Below are positions 39,453-50,066 of a stretch of DNA of 64,000 bases, piece after piece. Within the stretch, counting starts at the first letter, position 1; every line of letters begins with the position of its first letter. The notes under the pieces are model-generated. The model saw only the letters and a program-made list of their open reading frames with translations. It did no database searches and was not told the origin of the DNA. This stretch comes from Ruegeria arenilitoris (GTDB taxonomy: Bacteria > Pseudomonadota > Alphaproteobacteria > Rhodobacterales > Rhodobacteraceae), in contig NZ_WQDA01000001.1 of the NCBI RefSeq assembly GCF_013032855.1, positions 875,501-939,500 of the forward strand, written 5' to 3'. A program made the translations under genes and the position numbers.

Positions 39453-40436
39453 TCAGAACTGTGCGCGGCTCAGTTGATATCCGGCGCGTTCCAGCTGTTG
39501 CAAGAGTCCATGGTCTCCACCCAGATGACCGGCACCAACCGCGATCACCGCCGTCTGGTTTTCGATGGTCAGGATCGTTTCCATCCAGTTGTCGTTGCGT
39601 TGAACCAGTAGCTGGTCCTCGAATGCGGCCCATTCCTGTGCAAACACGTCAGGCGCCAGGCCCGAAGCCTCGCGCCCATATATTTTTGCGAATTGCAGGA
39701 TTTCTGCGTGCTTCTCCTCGAAATATGCGGTGGCCATCGTCACCATGTGGTCATCGCCGGCGTCAAAGGCATCGACCATGCGCACCAAAGACTGCACCTG
39801 CTCTTCAAGCGTGTGGCTGTCGAAGATCGCTATCAGGTCGTCGATCTGTTCCAGAGAGTATTGCGGTTTGCCCTCAGCTTCGGCCAGTTCGGTCAGGCGC
39901 GCATCCATTCCCCGGTCTGCATCTGGCACCTGAAGCATGCAGGGTGGCATACCCAGCATCATCGACAGGAACCAAGGGCGCAGTTTCGCGGCCATCCAAC
40001 CGGGAATGCCGCGTGCCGAAAGTGCCTTGGAAATGACGGCCCAGTCCTCTTCGCTCATCAGATCGATCAGAGTTGGTCCCGAGTTGATCAGGACCGGGCC
40101 GAAATCCTTGGCCAGGTCTTGTTCGAAAGCGGACATGTCGGATTGGGTGATCTCGAAGTAAAACGCGTCCGCCTCGCTCAACGTAGGCGCCAACCGCTCC
40201 ATCACCGGGCCCATTCGCGGATCGTTGACGTGCAATGTGCCGATCAAATGCAAAACAGTGTTGTCCTTCTGTGCAATCCAGTGATTGCCTTCGGGATATG
40301 CCATCTGACTGGTGGCCGCGTTCAACTCGGCCCGGGCCTCAGGCGTCATGTCTTGCCGCAAATCGCGCCCGTCACAGGCGGCATTGGCCACAATTGGATG
40401 CAGAGCAGCAAGCAGGGCAAAAAGAAACACGCGCAT
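39453..40436 (-). CDS. TraB/GumN family protein, exported
   Basis: This 327-residue protein starts at ATG 40436, giving a signal peptide MRVFLFALLAALHPIVANA. The TraB/GumN domain begins with LHLIGTLHVNDPRM (GTxH motif, near residue 65) and ends with TAVIAVGAGHLGGDHGLLQQL near 305. In plasmid TraB these motifs belong to a metalloprotease-like fold. The chromosomal relatives are uncharacterised. An ATG at 40445 is an alternative start. The gene is divergent from the DUF2161 gene. Confidence 0.87.
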   Translation of the reverse strand: MRVFLFALLAALHPIVANAACDGRDLRQDMTPEARAELNAATSQMAYPEGNHWIAQKDNTVLHLIGTLHVNDPRMGPVMERLAPTLSEADAFYFEITQSDMSAFEQDLAKDFGPVLINSGPTLIDLMSEEDWAVISKALSARGIPGWMAAKLRPWFLSMMLGMPPCMLQVPDADRGMDARLTELAEAEGKPQYSLEQIDDLIAIFDSHTLEEQVQSLVRMVDAFDAGDDHMVTMATAYFEEKHAEILQFAKIYGREASGLAPDVFAQEWAAFEDQLLVQRNDNWMETILTIENQTAVIAVGAGHLGGDHGLLQQLERAGYQLSRAQF

Positions 40437-40551
40437 CGAGACCATTCCGATTGTGGCTGAAAGAACTTGGGAACAGATAGCCACGCCCGCCTACCGCGCG
40501 CAAGCCGTGTATCCGTATGGCGTTTTTCGGAAAAAACCATAGCATGGCGTC

Positions 40552-41226
40552 ATGAACCGCGAACAGGATCTCTATCCTCCGATCAAGGCGCTATTGCAGC
40601 GGCAAGGGTACTCCGTGAAAGGAGAGGTGGGCGCCGCCGACATCGTGGCCGTCAAGCCCGGTTGTGATCCAGTGATCGTTGAATTGAAGCTGAGATTTTC
40701 GCTGGCCTTGTTCCATCAGGCCGTGACCCGGTTGAAGGTATCGGATCAGGTCTATGTGGCCGTCTGCAAGCCGACCGGCCGGTCGGCGCGCCGGGCGCTG
40801 CGGGACAACCTGTCCCTGTGTCGTCGGTTGGGGCTGGGTTTGATCACCGTTCGTGCGGATGGGCGGGTCGAAGTCCATTGTGACCCCGGCCCCTATGCGC
40901 CGCGAAAGAACAAGGCCAAAGCTGCGCGACTGTTGCGCGAGTTCGAGCGGTTGGAAGGGGATCCGAATTCGGGTGGGGCAACCCGGCACGGAATCGTCAC
41001 TGCCTATCGGCAGGATGCCCTGAAATGTGCCGCGCATCTGGCCGAACACGGGGCGACCAAAGGCGCTGAGGTCGCCAATGCCACGGGCGTTGCGGCCGCG
41101 ACGCGCCTCATGCGCGAAAACCATTATGGCTGGTTCGAAAAGGTGGCAAAGGGCGTCTATGAACTGTCGCCTTCCGGGTCCGAAGGGCTGAAGCACTGGG
41201 CTTACAGCTGGGAAGACCCAACCTGA
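40552..41226 (+). CDS. DUF2161 family PD-(D/E)xK nuclease-like protein
   Basis: This 224-residue protein has an N-terminal restriction-endonuclease-like core: A-A-D-I-V-A-V (D30), then V-I-V-E-L-K (E44, K46), and AVTRLKVSDQVYVAV, the PD-(D/E)xK arrangement of the DUF2161 phosphodiesterase family. The C-terminal part (about 140-215) looks like a winged-helix DNA-binding domain (TKGAEVANATGVAAATRLMRENHYGWFEKV). No methyltransferase or restriction partner is adjacent, so it is not a visible restriction-modification system. A role in DNA repair or processing is inference. Confidence 0.85.
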   Translation: MNREQDLYPPIKALLQRQGYSVKGEVGAADIVAVKPGCDPVIVELKLRFSLALFHQAVTRLKVSDQVYVAVCKPTGRSARRALRDNLSLCRRLGLGLITVRADGRVEVHCDPGPYAPRKNKAKAARLLREFERLEGDPNSGGATRHGIVTAYRQDALKCAAHLAEHGATKGAEVANATGVAAATRLMRENHYGWFEKVAKGVYELSPSGSEGLKHWAYSWEDPT

Positions 41227-41272
41227 CTTGGCCGGCCTCAGGCTGCGCGCGAAAAAAATTCCTCACCGATTG

Positions 41273-41301
41273 TTGACTCGCCGGAAATCACCCCCTAGCT
41301 A
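41273..41301 (+). promoter_or_regulatory. Sigma-70 promoter of groESL
   Basis: TTGACT (41273-41278) and TAGCTA (41296-41301) are spaced by 17 bases. The start site would fall near 41308, directly at the CIRCE element, the classic layout for HrcA repression. Confidence 0.75.
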
Positions 41302-41308
41302 TGCGTCG

Positions 41309-41335
41309 TTAGCACTCGACCAAGCTGAGTGCTAA
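41309..41335. promoter_or_regulatory. CIRCE operator (HrcA binding site)
   Basis: TTAGCACTC (41309-41317) and GAGTGCTAA (41327-41335) form a perfect 9-9-9 inverted repeat, identical to the CIRCE consensus. HrcA repression of groESL is therefore expected; hrcA itself is not in the window. Confidence 0.97.
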
Positions 41336-41392
41336 CGCCCCGCAAGACCGCGGGGGGAGGAAAACAACCTTTGAGCCCAAGGAGCTGCAAAG

Positions 41393-41680
41393 ATGGCATT
41401 GAAACCGCTTCATGACCGCGTGCTGGTTCGCCGTACCGAAAGCGAAGAGAAAACCGCAGGCGGCCTGATCATTCCCGACAGCGCAAAAGAAAAGCCCAGC
41501 GAAGGCGAAGTCGTTGCAACCGGCGAAGGCGCGCGGAAGGACAGCGGCGAACTGATCGCGATGGCTGTGAAGCCCGGCGACAAGATCCTGTTCGGCAAAT
41601 GGTCCGGCACCGAGGTCCACGTCGACGGCGAAGAGCTGCTGATGATGAAAGAAAGTGACATCATGGGGATCATCGAGTAA
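41393..41680 (+). CDS. groES: Co-chaperonin GroES
   Basis: This 95-residue Hsp10 caps the GroEL ring. The start [38 protein letters not shown] contains the mobile loop (GGLIIP, near residues 23-28), and the end [18 protein letters not shown] is typical. AAGGAG at 41379-41384 precedes ATG 41393. Transcription is controlled by the CIRCE element about 60 bases upstream. Confidence 0.98.
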   Translation: MALKPLHDRVLVRRTESEEKTAGGLIIPDSAKEKPSEGEVVATGEGARKDSGELIAMAVKPGDKILFGKWSGTEVHVDGEELLMMKESDIMGIIE

Positions 41681-43381
<1,701 letters not shown>

Positions 43382-43446
43382 GACGGCCGGGTTCGCGTCA
43401 GCGAATTCAGACAACCCGCAAGGGAAAGTCTTACCGAAAATTTCAG

Positions 43447-43474
43447 CGGGGTCGCCTTCGGGCGGCCCCGTTTT
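43447..43474 (+). terminator. Rho-independent terminator of groESL
   Basis: CGGGGTCGCC (43447-43456) and GGCGGCCCCG (43461-43470) form a 10-base stem with one G-T pair around a UUCG tetraloop closed by C-G, an unusually stable loop, followed by TTTT. Confidence 0.92.
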
Positions 43475-43601
43475 GGTTTATTTCAGTAATCCGCGGGGTT
43501 TCGGCCGGCGCTGCTTGCAATTCTGGGGATCGCCGCAACCGGTCACGCGGAAGCGCAGGAAAGCGGGTGTCCATTGTGTGCAGACACGATATTGGTTGGG
43601 C

Positions 43602-44444
43602 ATGCAGCTGTTTCTTCTGACCGCCCTGACAATGTGTGCCTTTGCGGCCAATTCCATCCTGAACCGGTTGGCCGTGGAGAGCGGAGCCAGCGACCCGGCA
43701 AGTTTTGCCGTTGTTCGTGTGCTCTGTGGTGCGCTCGTTCTTTGCGCTTTGGTCGTGTCGCGGGGTGGCACCCTGCGGGTGTTCGACAGGCGCCGAGTGA
43801 TCGGAGCAGGCTCCTTGTCGCTTTACATGGTCGGGTTCTCGGTGGCCTATCTGTCACTTGATGCGGGATTGGGCGCCTTGATCCTGTTTGCGGTGGTCCA
43901 GATCTCGATGTTTCTGGCCGGCACCCTGACGGGGGCGATCCCGACTTTTCGACAGGTGGCGGGGGCAGCAATTGCAATGGCCGGATTGGCCTGGGTTCTG
44001 TGGCCAGGCGCTGAGGCACGTGTTGACCCGACAGGGGCAGCCTTGATGGCCGCCGCAGGGGTCGGGTGGGCTGCGTATTCGATTGCTGGTCGGTCCGAGC
44101 CCGATGCGCTGGCGGGAACGGCCTCGAACTTTGTGGTGGCCCTGCCGGTGACCGCTGGCATTTTGATCGCCGGCGCTCCGGCGTGGAACTTGACCTGGGC
44201 GGGTTTGGGGCTGGCGGCCGTATCTGGCGGCGTAACCTCGGGGTTGGGGTACGCCCTGTGGTATCGCCTGCTGCCCCAGTTGGCGCCTGCGGTTGCAGCC
44301 GTAGTGCAGCTGAGCGTCCCGGTGATTGCGATCATTGCCGGTGTGGCGCTGCTCGGCGAGCAACTGAGCCTGCGGCTGATGGCAGGGGCAGGGTTGGTTG
44401 TGGGCGGTATTGCATTGGCAGTTATGCGCGTGAGGCGGCGCTAG
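43602..44444 (+). CDS. EamA-family DMT transporter
   Basis: This 280-residue inner-membrane protein has about ten hydrophobic segments in two EamA repeats. The first starts [24 protein letters not shown]; the second begins near residue 145 with the [20 protein letters not shown] segment and includes [44 protein letters not shown]. These drug/metabolite transporters export small metabolites. ATG 43602 removes an extended N-terminus that is untypical for the family. No substrate is suggested by the neighbours. Confidence 0.87.
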   Translation: MQLFLLTALTMCAFAANSILNRLAVESGASDPASFAVVRVLCGALVLCALVVSRGGTLRVFDRRRVIGAGSLSLYMVGFSVAYLSLDAGLGALILFAVVQISMFLAGTLTGAIPTFRQVAGAAIAMAGLAWVLWPGAEARVDPTGAALMAAAGVGWAAYSIAGRSEPDALAGTASNFVVALPVTAGILIAGAPAWNLTWAGLGLAAVSGGVTSGLGYALWYRLLPQLAPAVAAVVQLSVPVIAIIAGVALLGEQLSLRLMAGAGLVVGGIALAVMRVRRR

Positions 44445-44482
44445 GTCTTTCCTCTCTGAAGAATAGCGATTATCTGGCAGCC

Positions 44483-45256
44483 ATGCGGATCCTGTTTTTC
44501 ATATTGCTTTTCCTGATGCCGATCGCCGCGCAGGCAAAATGCGTTGTCCTGCTGCATGGGCTTGCCCGGACCGAAGCATCGTTTTCGGTCATGGAGCAGT
44601 TGTTCAAGGTGCACGGGTACACCGTTGTGCGGCCGGGTTATCGCTCGACGGATCTTCCGATTCCGGAACTGGCCGACCGGACCATACCCGAGGCGTTTGC
44701 GGCGTGCGGAGATGACACCGTCAACGTTGTCGCGCATTCGATGGGGGGTATCCTGTTGCGCTACTGGCTGCAGGATCACCATCCGCAGAATCTGGGCCGC
44801 GTCGTCATGCTTGGCCCGCCCAACCAAGGCAGCCAATTGGTCGATGAACTGGGCGATTGGGAAGTGTTCGGTCTGTTGAACGGCCCCGCCGGCCTGCAGC
44901 TGGGTACGGGTCCCGAAGGTATTCCGCGTCGCCTGCCACCGGTCGACTTCGAGCTGGGGGTGATTGCAGGCGAGAACTCCTTGAATCCGGTCTTTTCGTC
45001 GCTGGTTGATGGACAGGATGACGGCAAGGTCGCTGTCGAAGAAACCAAAGTCCAGGGCATGACCGACCACATCGTGCTGCCGGTGACGCATACGTTCATG
45101 ATGAACAACCCGCAGGTCATGGCGCAGGCTTTGCACTTCATCGAGTTCGGTGAGTTCGATCCCAACATAACCTGGCTGGACGGTGTGATGGACATCATTG
45201 ATGAGATCTGCATCGGAGAGGACTGCGCCGAACCCGCCTCGGAACCCACACGATGA
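44483..45256 (+). CDS. Exported alpha/beta hydrolase (lipase-like)
   Basis: This 257-residue protein has a cleavable signal peptide ([18 protein letters not shown]) followed immediately by [16 protein letters not shown], the oxyanion-hole region of lipases. The nucleophile lies in V-A-H-S-M-G-G-I near residue 90. A probable catalytic histidine lies in [13 protein letters not shown] near 208. Two cysteines near the C-terminus (EICIGEDC) could form a disulfide. It acts in the periplasm or outside, probably on lipid or ester substrates. Its stop overlaps the phnM start by four bases, an unexplained coupling. Confidence 0.87.
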   Translation: MRILFFILLFLMPIAAQAKCVVLLHGLARTEASFSVMEQLFKVHGYTVVRPGYRSTDLPIPELADRTIPEAFAACGDDTVNVVAHSMGGILLRYWLQDHHPQNLGRVVMLGPPNQGSQLVDELGDWEVFGLLNGPAGLQLGTGPEGIPRRLPPVDFELGVIAGENSLNPVFSSLVDGQDDGKVAVEETKVQGMTDHIVLPVTHTFMMNNPQVMAQALHFIEFGEFDPNITWLDGVMDIIDEICIGEDCAEPASEPTR

Positions 45257-46413
45257 CCGCATTGGAACTGACCTTTTCCGGGGCGCAGGTTCTGCACCCT
45301 GATCGCGGACTTGTCAGTGACGATCTCTCAATCGCGGACGGCTTGATCCAAGAAGGCGGCGGTGCGCCGGTCGTTGATCTGAGCGGCTATCTGGTCCTGC
45401 CGGGCATCATCGACCTGCACGGGGACGGGTTTGAGCGTCACATCGCCCCGCGCCGGGGGGCCATGAAGCAGATGGACGAGGGCATCCGCGCCGCCGAGGC
45501 CGAACTGGCAGCCAATGGCATCACCACCGCCGTGCTGGCGCAGTTCTACAGCTGGGAGGGCGGCGTACGCGGCCCAAAGTTCGCCGCCGACGTGTTCCGC
45601 GCGATCGCGGCGGTGAAGGGCAGCGTGGTCACGGACCTGATTCCGCAGTTGCGGTTCGAAACCCACCTGCTGGATGACTATGCCGACCTGCCGGGGCGCA
45701 TCGCCGACTGGCAGGTGCCCTATGTCGTGTTCAACGATCATCTGCCCCATGACCGTCTGGCACAGGGACGCACCCCGCCGCGTTTGACCGGGCAGGCGCT
45801 CAAGGCCGGTCGCAGCCCCGAGGTGCATCTGAAGATGCTGCAGGACATGCACGCCCGCACCTCCGAGGTTCCCGCCGCGCTTGATGCGCTGTGCGCGGCG
45901 CTGGCCCGGCAAGGCGTGCGTCTGGGCAGCCATGATGACGCGACGGCGGAGGCCCATTCCCTCTGGCGCGCGCGCGGCGTGCATATCGCCGAATTTCCCG
46001 AAACGCTCGAAGCGGCCGAGGCGGCCAAGGCCGCGGGCGATCACGTCATTCTGGGCTCGCCCAACGTGGTGCGGGGCGGATCGCACAAGGGCAACGTCAG
46101 CGCGCTGGACCTGATCGCCATGGGGCTGTGCGATGCGCTGGCGTCGGATTACCACTATCCCAGCCCGCGCAGGGCGGCGCTGATGTTGATGAAATCGGGG
46201 CTGATGGATCTGGCGGGCGCGTGGGCGCTGGTGTCGTCGGGGCCCGCGCGGGTGCTTGGCCTCGGGGACCGCGGGTCGCTGCAACCCGGCAAACGCGCCG
46301 ATCTGGTCGTTCTGGATGCGGAAACGCAGCGCGTGGCGGCCACCATCGCCGGCGGCCGGGTCAGTTTCCTGTCGGGGGATGTCGCCGGGCGGTTCGTCGC
46401 CGCGGCGCGCTAG
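45253..46413 (+). CDS. phnM: Alpha-D-ribose 1-methylphosphonate 5-triphosphate diphosphatase
   Basis: This 386-residue amidohydrolase-fold enzyme has the PhnM metal site in [23 protein letters not shown] near residue 50 and the typical [17 protein letters not shown] near 90. HDDATAEAH near 220 and [16 protein letters not shown] near 298 complete it. PhnM removes pyrophosphate from ribose-methylphosphonate triphosphate in C-P lyase phosphonate breakdown. No other phn gene is in the window, so it is either an orphan or a related enzyme with another substrate. The ATGA overlap couples it to the lipase-like gene. It converges on purK. Confidence 0.85.
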   Translation: MTALELTFSGAQVLHPDRGLVSDDLSIADGLIQEGGGAPVVDLSGYLVLPGIIDLHGDGFERHIAPRRGAMKQMDEGIRAAEAELAANGITTAVLAQFYSWEGGVRGPKFAADVFRAIAAVKGSVVTDLIPQLRFETHLLDDYADLPGRIADWQVPYVVFNDHLPHDRLAQGRTPPRLTGQALKAGRSPEVHLKMLQDMHARTSEVPAALDALCAALARQGVRLGSHDDATAEAHSLWRARGVHIAEFPETLEAAEAAKAAGDHVILGSPNVVRGGSHKGNVSALDLIAMGLCDALASDYHYPSPRRAALMLMKSGLMDLAGAWALVSSGPARVLGLGDRGSLQPGKRADLVVLDAETQRVAATIAGGRVSFLSGDVAGRFVAAAR

Positions 46414-47477
46414 CGTTTGATCCGGTTGAAATGGCCCATTTTGCGGCCCGGCTTGACCTCGGCCTTGCCATACAGGTGCAGGGCCACGTCGCGCTGTTGC
46501 GCAAGCTCGGGCACGCGGTCCATGTCGTCGCCGATCAGGTTCTCCATCACAACATCCGCGTGACGCTGCCCGTCGCCCAGAGGCCAGCCGGCCAAGGCGC
46601 GGATATGCTGTTCGAACTGATCGACCGCACAGCCGTTTTGCGTCCAGTGGCCCGAGTTGTGAACGCGCGGCGCGATCTCGTTCACGATCAGGCCCTGCGG
46701 CGTCACGAACAGTTCGACCCCCATGACGCCGACATAGTCCAGCGCGTTCAGGATATTCGCGGCCAGCAGCACCGCGTCGGTCCGCAGGGCAGGGGACAGG
46801 CGCGCGGGCACCGTGGTCGTGTGCAGGATGCCGTCGCGGTGCACGTTTTCGCCGGGGTCGAAGCAGGCCACCTGGCCGTCCAGCCCGCGGGCGGCAATGA
46901 TCGACACCTCGTGGCTGAAATTGACGAAGCCTTCCAGGATCGCGGGTGCGCGCTGCATGTCGGCCAGCGCGGCCTGTGCGTCCTCGGGCGACTTCAGCCG
47001 CGCCTGCCCTTTGCCGTCATAGCCGAAGCGGCGGGTCTTGAGGATGGCCGGCGTGCCGATCCGTTCGATGGCGGCCTGCAGACTGTCCAGGTCGGTCACA
47101 TCGGCAAAGGGTGCGGTGTTCAGGCCCAGGCCTTGCAGGAATGTCTTTTCTGTCAGCCGGTCCTGACTGACCCGCAGCGCCTCGCGTCCCGGGCGGATGG
47201 GGCGGTGCGATTCCAGAACGTCCAGCGCCTCGGTCGGGATGTTTTCGAACTCGTAGGTGATGACATCGACCGATTGCGCAAAAGCGGCCAGCGCCTCGGC
47301 ATCCTCATAAGGTGCGGTGGTTACGCGATGCGCCACCTGGCCCGCCGGCGGGTTGGCGCCCGGCTCGAAGATATGGGTCACAAAGCCCAGCCGCGCCGCG
47401 GCCATCGACAGCATCCGCCCCAGCTGGCCGCCGCCCAGAATTCCGATCACCGCGCCGGGCTGCAAGGGGTTACTCAT
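46410..47477 (-). CDS. purK: N5-carboxyaminoimidazole ribonucleotide synthase
   Basis: This 355-residue ATP-grasp enzyme carboxylates aminoimidazole ribonucleotide with ATP and bicarbonate in purine synthesis. The N-terminal [24 protein letters not shown], the ATP-binding [20 protein letters not shown] near residue 137 and the C-terminal [18 protein letters not shown] near 269 are typical. It overlaps the upstream purE by eight bases, so PurE and PurK, which act in sequence, are translationally coupled. Its stop overlaps the convergent phnM stop region. Confidence 0.97.
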   Translation of the reverse strand: MSNPLQPGAVIGILGGGQLGRMLSMAAARLGFVTHIFEPGANPPAGQVAHRVTTAPYEDAEALAAFAQSVDVITYEFENIPTEALDVLESHRPIRPGREALRVSQDRLTEKTFLQGLGLNTAPFADVTDLDSLQAAIERIGTPAILKTRRFGYDGKGQARLKSPEDAQAALADMQRAPAILEGFVNFSHEVSIIAARGLDGQVACFDPGENVHRDGILHTTTVPARLSPALRTDAVLLAANILNALDYVGVMGVELFVTPQGLIVNEIAPRVHNSGHWTQNGCAVDQFEQHIRALAGWPLGDGQRHADVVMENLIGDDMDRVPELAQQRDVALHLYGKAEVKPGRKMGHFNRIKR

Positions 47478-47958
47478 CGCGGGGCTCCTCGGGGATCGAG
47501 TCCGACAGCGCCGCGCGCCAGGCGTCCAGCCGGTCGGCCAAGGCTGCGTCCTGCAGGGCCAGAATACCGGCGGCCATCAGGCCGGCATTGGCGCCGCCGG
47601 CCGAACCGATGGCCATGGTCGCAACCGGGAAACCCTTGGGCATCTGCACGATGGAATAGAGCGAGTCGACACCGGACAAGGCCCGCGTCTGTACCGGAAC
47701 GCCGATCACCGGTACCCGCGTCTTGGACGCCATCATCCCCGGCAGATGTGCGGCACCGCCAGCGCCGGCGATGATCACCTGCAGCCCGCGCTGCACGGCG
47801 GTCTTGCCGTACTCCCACAAACGATCCGGCGTGCGGTGGGCCGAGACGATCTTGGTCTCGTAGGCCACGCCCAGTTCGTCCAGTATCTCTGCAGCGCCTT
47901 TCATGGTGGGCCAGTCCGACTGGCTACCCATGATGATTCCGACTTTGATCTTGCTCAT
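47470..47958 (-). CDS. purE: N5-carboxyaminoimidazole ribonucleotide mutase
   Basis: This 162-residue class I PurE shifts the carboxyl group of N5-CAIR to CAIR. The start [14 protein letters not shown] near residue 6, the [13 protein letters not shown] segment near 39 and [24 protein letters not shown] near 66 are diagnostic. The product is full length and octameric by family. It overlaps purK by eight bases. Confidence 0.97.
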   Translation of the reverse strand: MSKIKVGIIMGSQSDWPTMKGAAEILDELGVAYETKIVSAHRTPDRLWEYGKTAVQRGLQVIIAGAGGAAHLPGMMASKTRVPVIGVPVQTRALSGVDSLYSIVQMPKGFPVATMAIGSAGGANAGLMAAGILALQDAALADRLDAWRAALSDSIPEEPRDE

Positions 47959-48039
47959 CCGCCCTGTTCCCCGCCTGCTTTAGGAAGCGCGCACTATAGT
48001 GAAATCCGCTTGCGTGGCAATGCGGTTGACCGCGCCGGA

Positions 48040-48264
48040 TCAGGCGATGATGTCAGGGGTCAGGCGATCCTCGATCAGCCGGATGATATCCTTCAGGCGC
48101 AGCTTCTGTTTCTTGAGCCGCTTCACCGTCAGCTGGTCGGCAGTGCCGGTCGCCTCGAGCGCCTTGATCGCCTCGTCCAGGTCGCGGTGCTGCTGGCGAA
48201 ACACCTCCAGTTCGACGCGCAGAACCTCGTCGGTTTTCATCGAAATGTCGGTGGGCGCGTTCAT
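48040..48264 (-). CDS. DUF465 family protein (YdcH-like)
   Basis: This 74-residue, largely helical protein has a DUF465 core: VFRQQHRDLDEAIKALE near residue 20 and LTVKRLKKQKLRLKDIIRLIEDRL near 46, a basic coiled coil. These small proteins are common in proteobacteria and have no settled function. An ATG eight codons downstream of the start (MKTDEV) is an alternative. It lies on the same strand as purEK, upstream of them, and is divergent from the Hsp20 gene. Confidence 0.85.
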   Translation of the reverse strand: MNAPTDISMKTDEVLRVELEVFRQQHRDLDEAIKALEATGTADQLTVKRLKKQKLRLKDIIRLIEDRLTPDIIA

Positions 48265-48332
48265 GGGCGACTCATGTGTGGCTGGTGGTGCGTGTTACAC
48301 AAGATAGTGCGTTCAAGTGAATCCGCCTAGAC

Positions 48333-48361
48333 CTTGTGGAGACACACGTTTCATCCCATAT
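48333..48361 (+). promoter_or_regulatory. Candidate RpoH (sigma-32) promoter of the Hsp20 gene
   Basis: CTTGTGG at 48333-48339 and CCCATAT at 48355-48361 are separated by 15 bases, resembling the alphaproteobacterial heat-shock promoter (CTTGAAA, 13-15 bases, CCCATNT). It lies about 69 bases before the Hsp20 start. Confidence 0.6.
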
Positions 48362-48429
48362 TGTCTTGTGCGCAGCTGCCGTTACGGGGCCGCGCATCAC
48401 GTCGCTTTGACAAAGAAGGACGAGAAAAC

Positions 48430-48843
48430 GTGTCAAAACTTACTCTTGGCTCATACCCGCATCTTCTGGGGTTCGAGCAGCTGGAACGCCTTCTGGAACG
48501 GTCTGCAAAGGCCGGAAACGAAGGGTATCCGCCCTACAACATCGAACAGACGTCGGATCATTCCTACCGCATTACCTTGGCCGTAGCCGGGTTTGCCGAG
48601 GACGACCTGTCGATCACCATCGAAGATCGGCAACTGGTGATCCGGGGTCGTCAGCGCGACGACAGCGAGGGGCGCGTGTTCCTGCACCGCGGCATCGCGG
48701 CCCGTCAGTTCCAGCGCATGTTCGTGCTGGCCGACGGTGTCGAGGTCGGCGAGGCCATTATGGAAAATGGCCTTCTGCATATCGACCTGACCCGCGCCGT
48801 GCCCGAAACCGTTGTGCAGACGATCAACATAAGGAAGGGGTAA
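48430..48843 (+). CDS. Hsp20 family small heat-shock protein
   Basis: This 137-residue protein is read from GTG 48430, which has AAGAAGGA at 48413-48420; longer in-frame upstream starts would place the start in the promoter. An alpha-crystallin domain (about 35-130) shows the pattern YRITLAVAGFAEDDLSITIEDRQLVIRGRQ near 44 and G-x-L motif GLLHIDL near 118. It is an ATP-independent holdase of the IbpA type. It is followed three bases later by the DUF1150 gene and has a heat-shock-type promoter. Confidence 0.93.
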   Translation: MSKLTLGSYPHLLGFEQLERLLERSAKAGNEGYPPYNIEQTSDHSYRITLAVAGFAEDDLSITIEDRQLVIRGRQRDDSEGRVFLHRGIAARQFQRMFVLADGVEVGEAIMENGLLHIDLTRAVPETVVQTINIRKG

Positions 48844-48846
48844 GCC

Positions 48847-49071
48847 ATGAATACACCGTATGAAATCAACACCGAAGGCAATCGGATCGTCTATGTGAAG
48901 GCTGTGAACGTGGCCAACCTGCCGCACGAGGTGCGCACGCAGGTGGGTGATCTGGATCATCTTTATGCCGTTCACGATTCAGATGGGCAGCAACTGGCGC
49001 TTGTCGCCGATCGAAAGCTGGCCTTCGTACTGGCGCGGCAGCATGACCTGTCTCCGGTGGCCGTGCACTGA
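48847..49071 (+). CDS. DUF1150 family protein
   Basis: This 74-residue protein has the DUF1150 segments RIVYVKAVNVANLPHEVRTQVGDLDHLYAVHDSDGQQLALVADRKLAFVLARQHDL. The family is restricted to alphaproteobacteria and is usually paired with an Hsp20 gene. It starts three bases after the Hsp20 stop, so both are made from the same heat-shock promoter. Its role is unknown. A partner or modulator of the small heat-shock protein is the obvious inference. Its stop codon lies in the loop of a strong hairpin. Confidence 0.9.
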   Translation: MNTPYEINTEGNRIVYVKAVNVANLPHEVRTQVGDLDHLYAVHDSDGQQLALVADRKLAFVLARQHDLSPVAVH

Positions 49072-49080
49072 CACGGCCAC
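49057..49080 (+). terminator. Hairpin spanning the DUF1150 stop codon
   Basis: GTGGCCGTG (49057-49065) pairs perfectly with CACGGCCAC (49072-49080); the six-base loop contains the TGA stop at 49069-49071. No T-run follows, so it may stabilise the mRNA or act with Rho rather than being a classic terminator. Confidence 0.55.
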
Positions 49081-49178
49081 AGACCGATTCAACGTGACAA
49101 GCGGCGCGTGAGGCGTCAAACATGCCACCCGCGGGTTTGCATTCCCGGCACTTTCTGACTGCAGGCACGAGAGGGCGC

Positions 49179-50066
49179 ATGAGCTGGTTCGATTTCGATT
49201 GGGTGGATGCCTTCAGCGACACGGCATTCGGCGGAAATGGCTGTGCAGTCGTGCATGGCGGCGCGCATTTGCCGGAATCGGTCTGCACGGCGTTTGTCCG
49301 CGAGACGTCTTTGGTCGAATGCACATTTACCGGCCCATCGGATGTGGCGGATATTCGAGTGCGGTATTTCCTGGCCAGCCGTGAAATTCCCTTTGCCGGA
49401 CACCCGACCATTGCGACCGTGGCTGCCATGCGCTCCCGTGGAATGATATATGGTGACGCACTGACGCTGGAAACCGGAGCAGGGATCTTGTCGATCGAGC
49501 TGCATGGCGACCAGATCGAGATGACCCAGATCGCGCCCGAATTCGGCACGCGGGTGCCGGAAGACCTTGTTGCAGCTGCGATCGGCCTACCTGCAAGTGC
49601 GATCATTTCGCCGCCGCAGATGGTTTCGACCGGGCTGCCGTTCTGCATTACAGTTCTGCGGGATCACGCAGCCTTGCGCGCGGCACAACTGAATGTGGAT
49701 GCGCTGCAACGGGTGGCGGAAACTGCCGGATATGCCGGGTCCGACATGGCCGAACCCTTTCTGGTGACCCTGCAGGGGGCCACGGCTCAAGGGGATACGT
49801 TCTCGCGTCTGTTGCTGGCGCCGCCCAGCCCGCCCGAAGATCCGTTCACCGGCTCCGCCACCGGCGCAATGGCGGCTTACCTGTGGAAATACGGGCTGAT
49901 GCCGAAAGACAGCTTTATCGCCGAACAGGGCCACGACATGGGCCGTCCCGGTCAGGCGACCGTAACGCGGGTCGGGCCAACGGATGCGATGACGGGCATC
50001 AAGGTTGCCGGGCGCGGGTTCGTCCTGATGCGCGGACAGACCGACCTGCCGGACAGCCTGCAATGA
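49179..50066 (+). CDS. PhzF family isomerase-like protein
   Basis: This 295-residue protein has the PhzF-fold diaminopimelate-epimerase-like features: F-D-W-V-D-A-F-S-D-T-A-F-G-G-N-G-C-A-V at the start, then E-x-x-x-V-E-C-T-F near 47, and F-A-G-H-P-T-I-A-T near 74 and D-P-F-T-G-S-A-T-G-A near 226. These form the two symmetrical halves with catalytic Glu and Asp. Despite the name, relatives outside pseudomonads do not make phenazines, and no phenazine genes are here. ATG 49179 is favoured because GAGGG precedes it. It overlaps the glycosyltransferase start by four bases. Confidence 0.9.
   Translation: MSWFDFDWVDAFSDTAFGGNGCAVVHGGAHLPESVCTAFVRETSLVECTFTGPSDVADIRVRYFLASREIPFAGHPTIATVAAMRSRGMIYGDALTLETGAGILSIELHGDQIEMTQIAPEFGTRVPEDLVAAAIGLPASAIISPPQMVSTGLPFCITVLRDHAALRAAQLNVDALQRVAETAGYAGSDMAEPFLVTLQGATAQGDTFSRLLLAPPSPPEDPFTGSATGAMAAYLWKYGLMPKDSFIAEQGHDMGRPGQATVTRVGPTDAMTGIKVAGRGFVLMRGQTDLPDSLQ

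Noticed and set aside
49179..50066. Phenazine biosynthesis cluster
   Set aside because: Only a PhzF-fold protein is present; the other phz genes are absent, and the PhzF family name does not imply phenazine synthesis.
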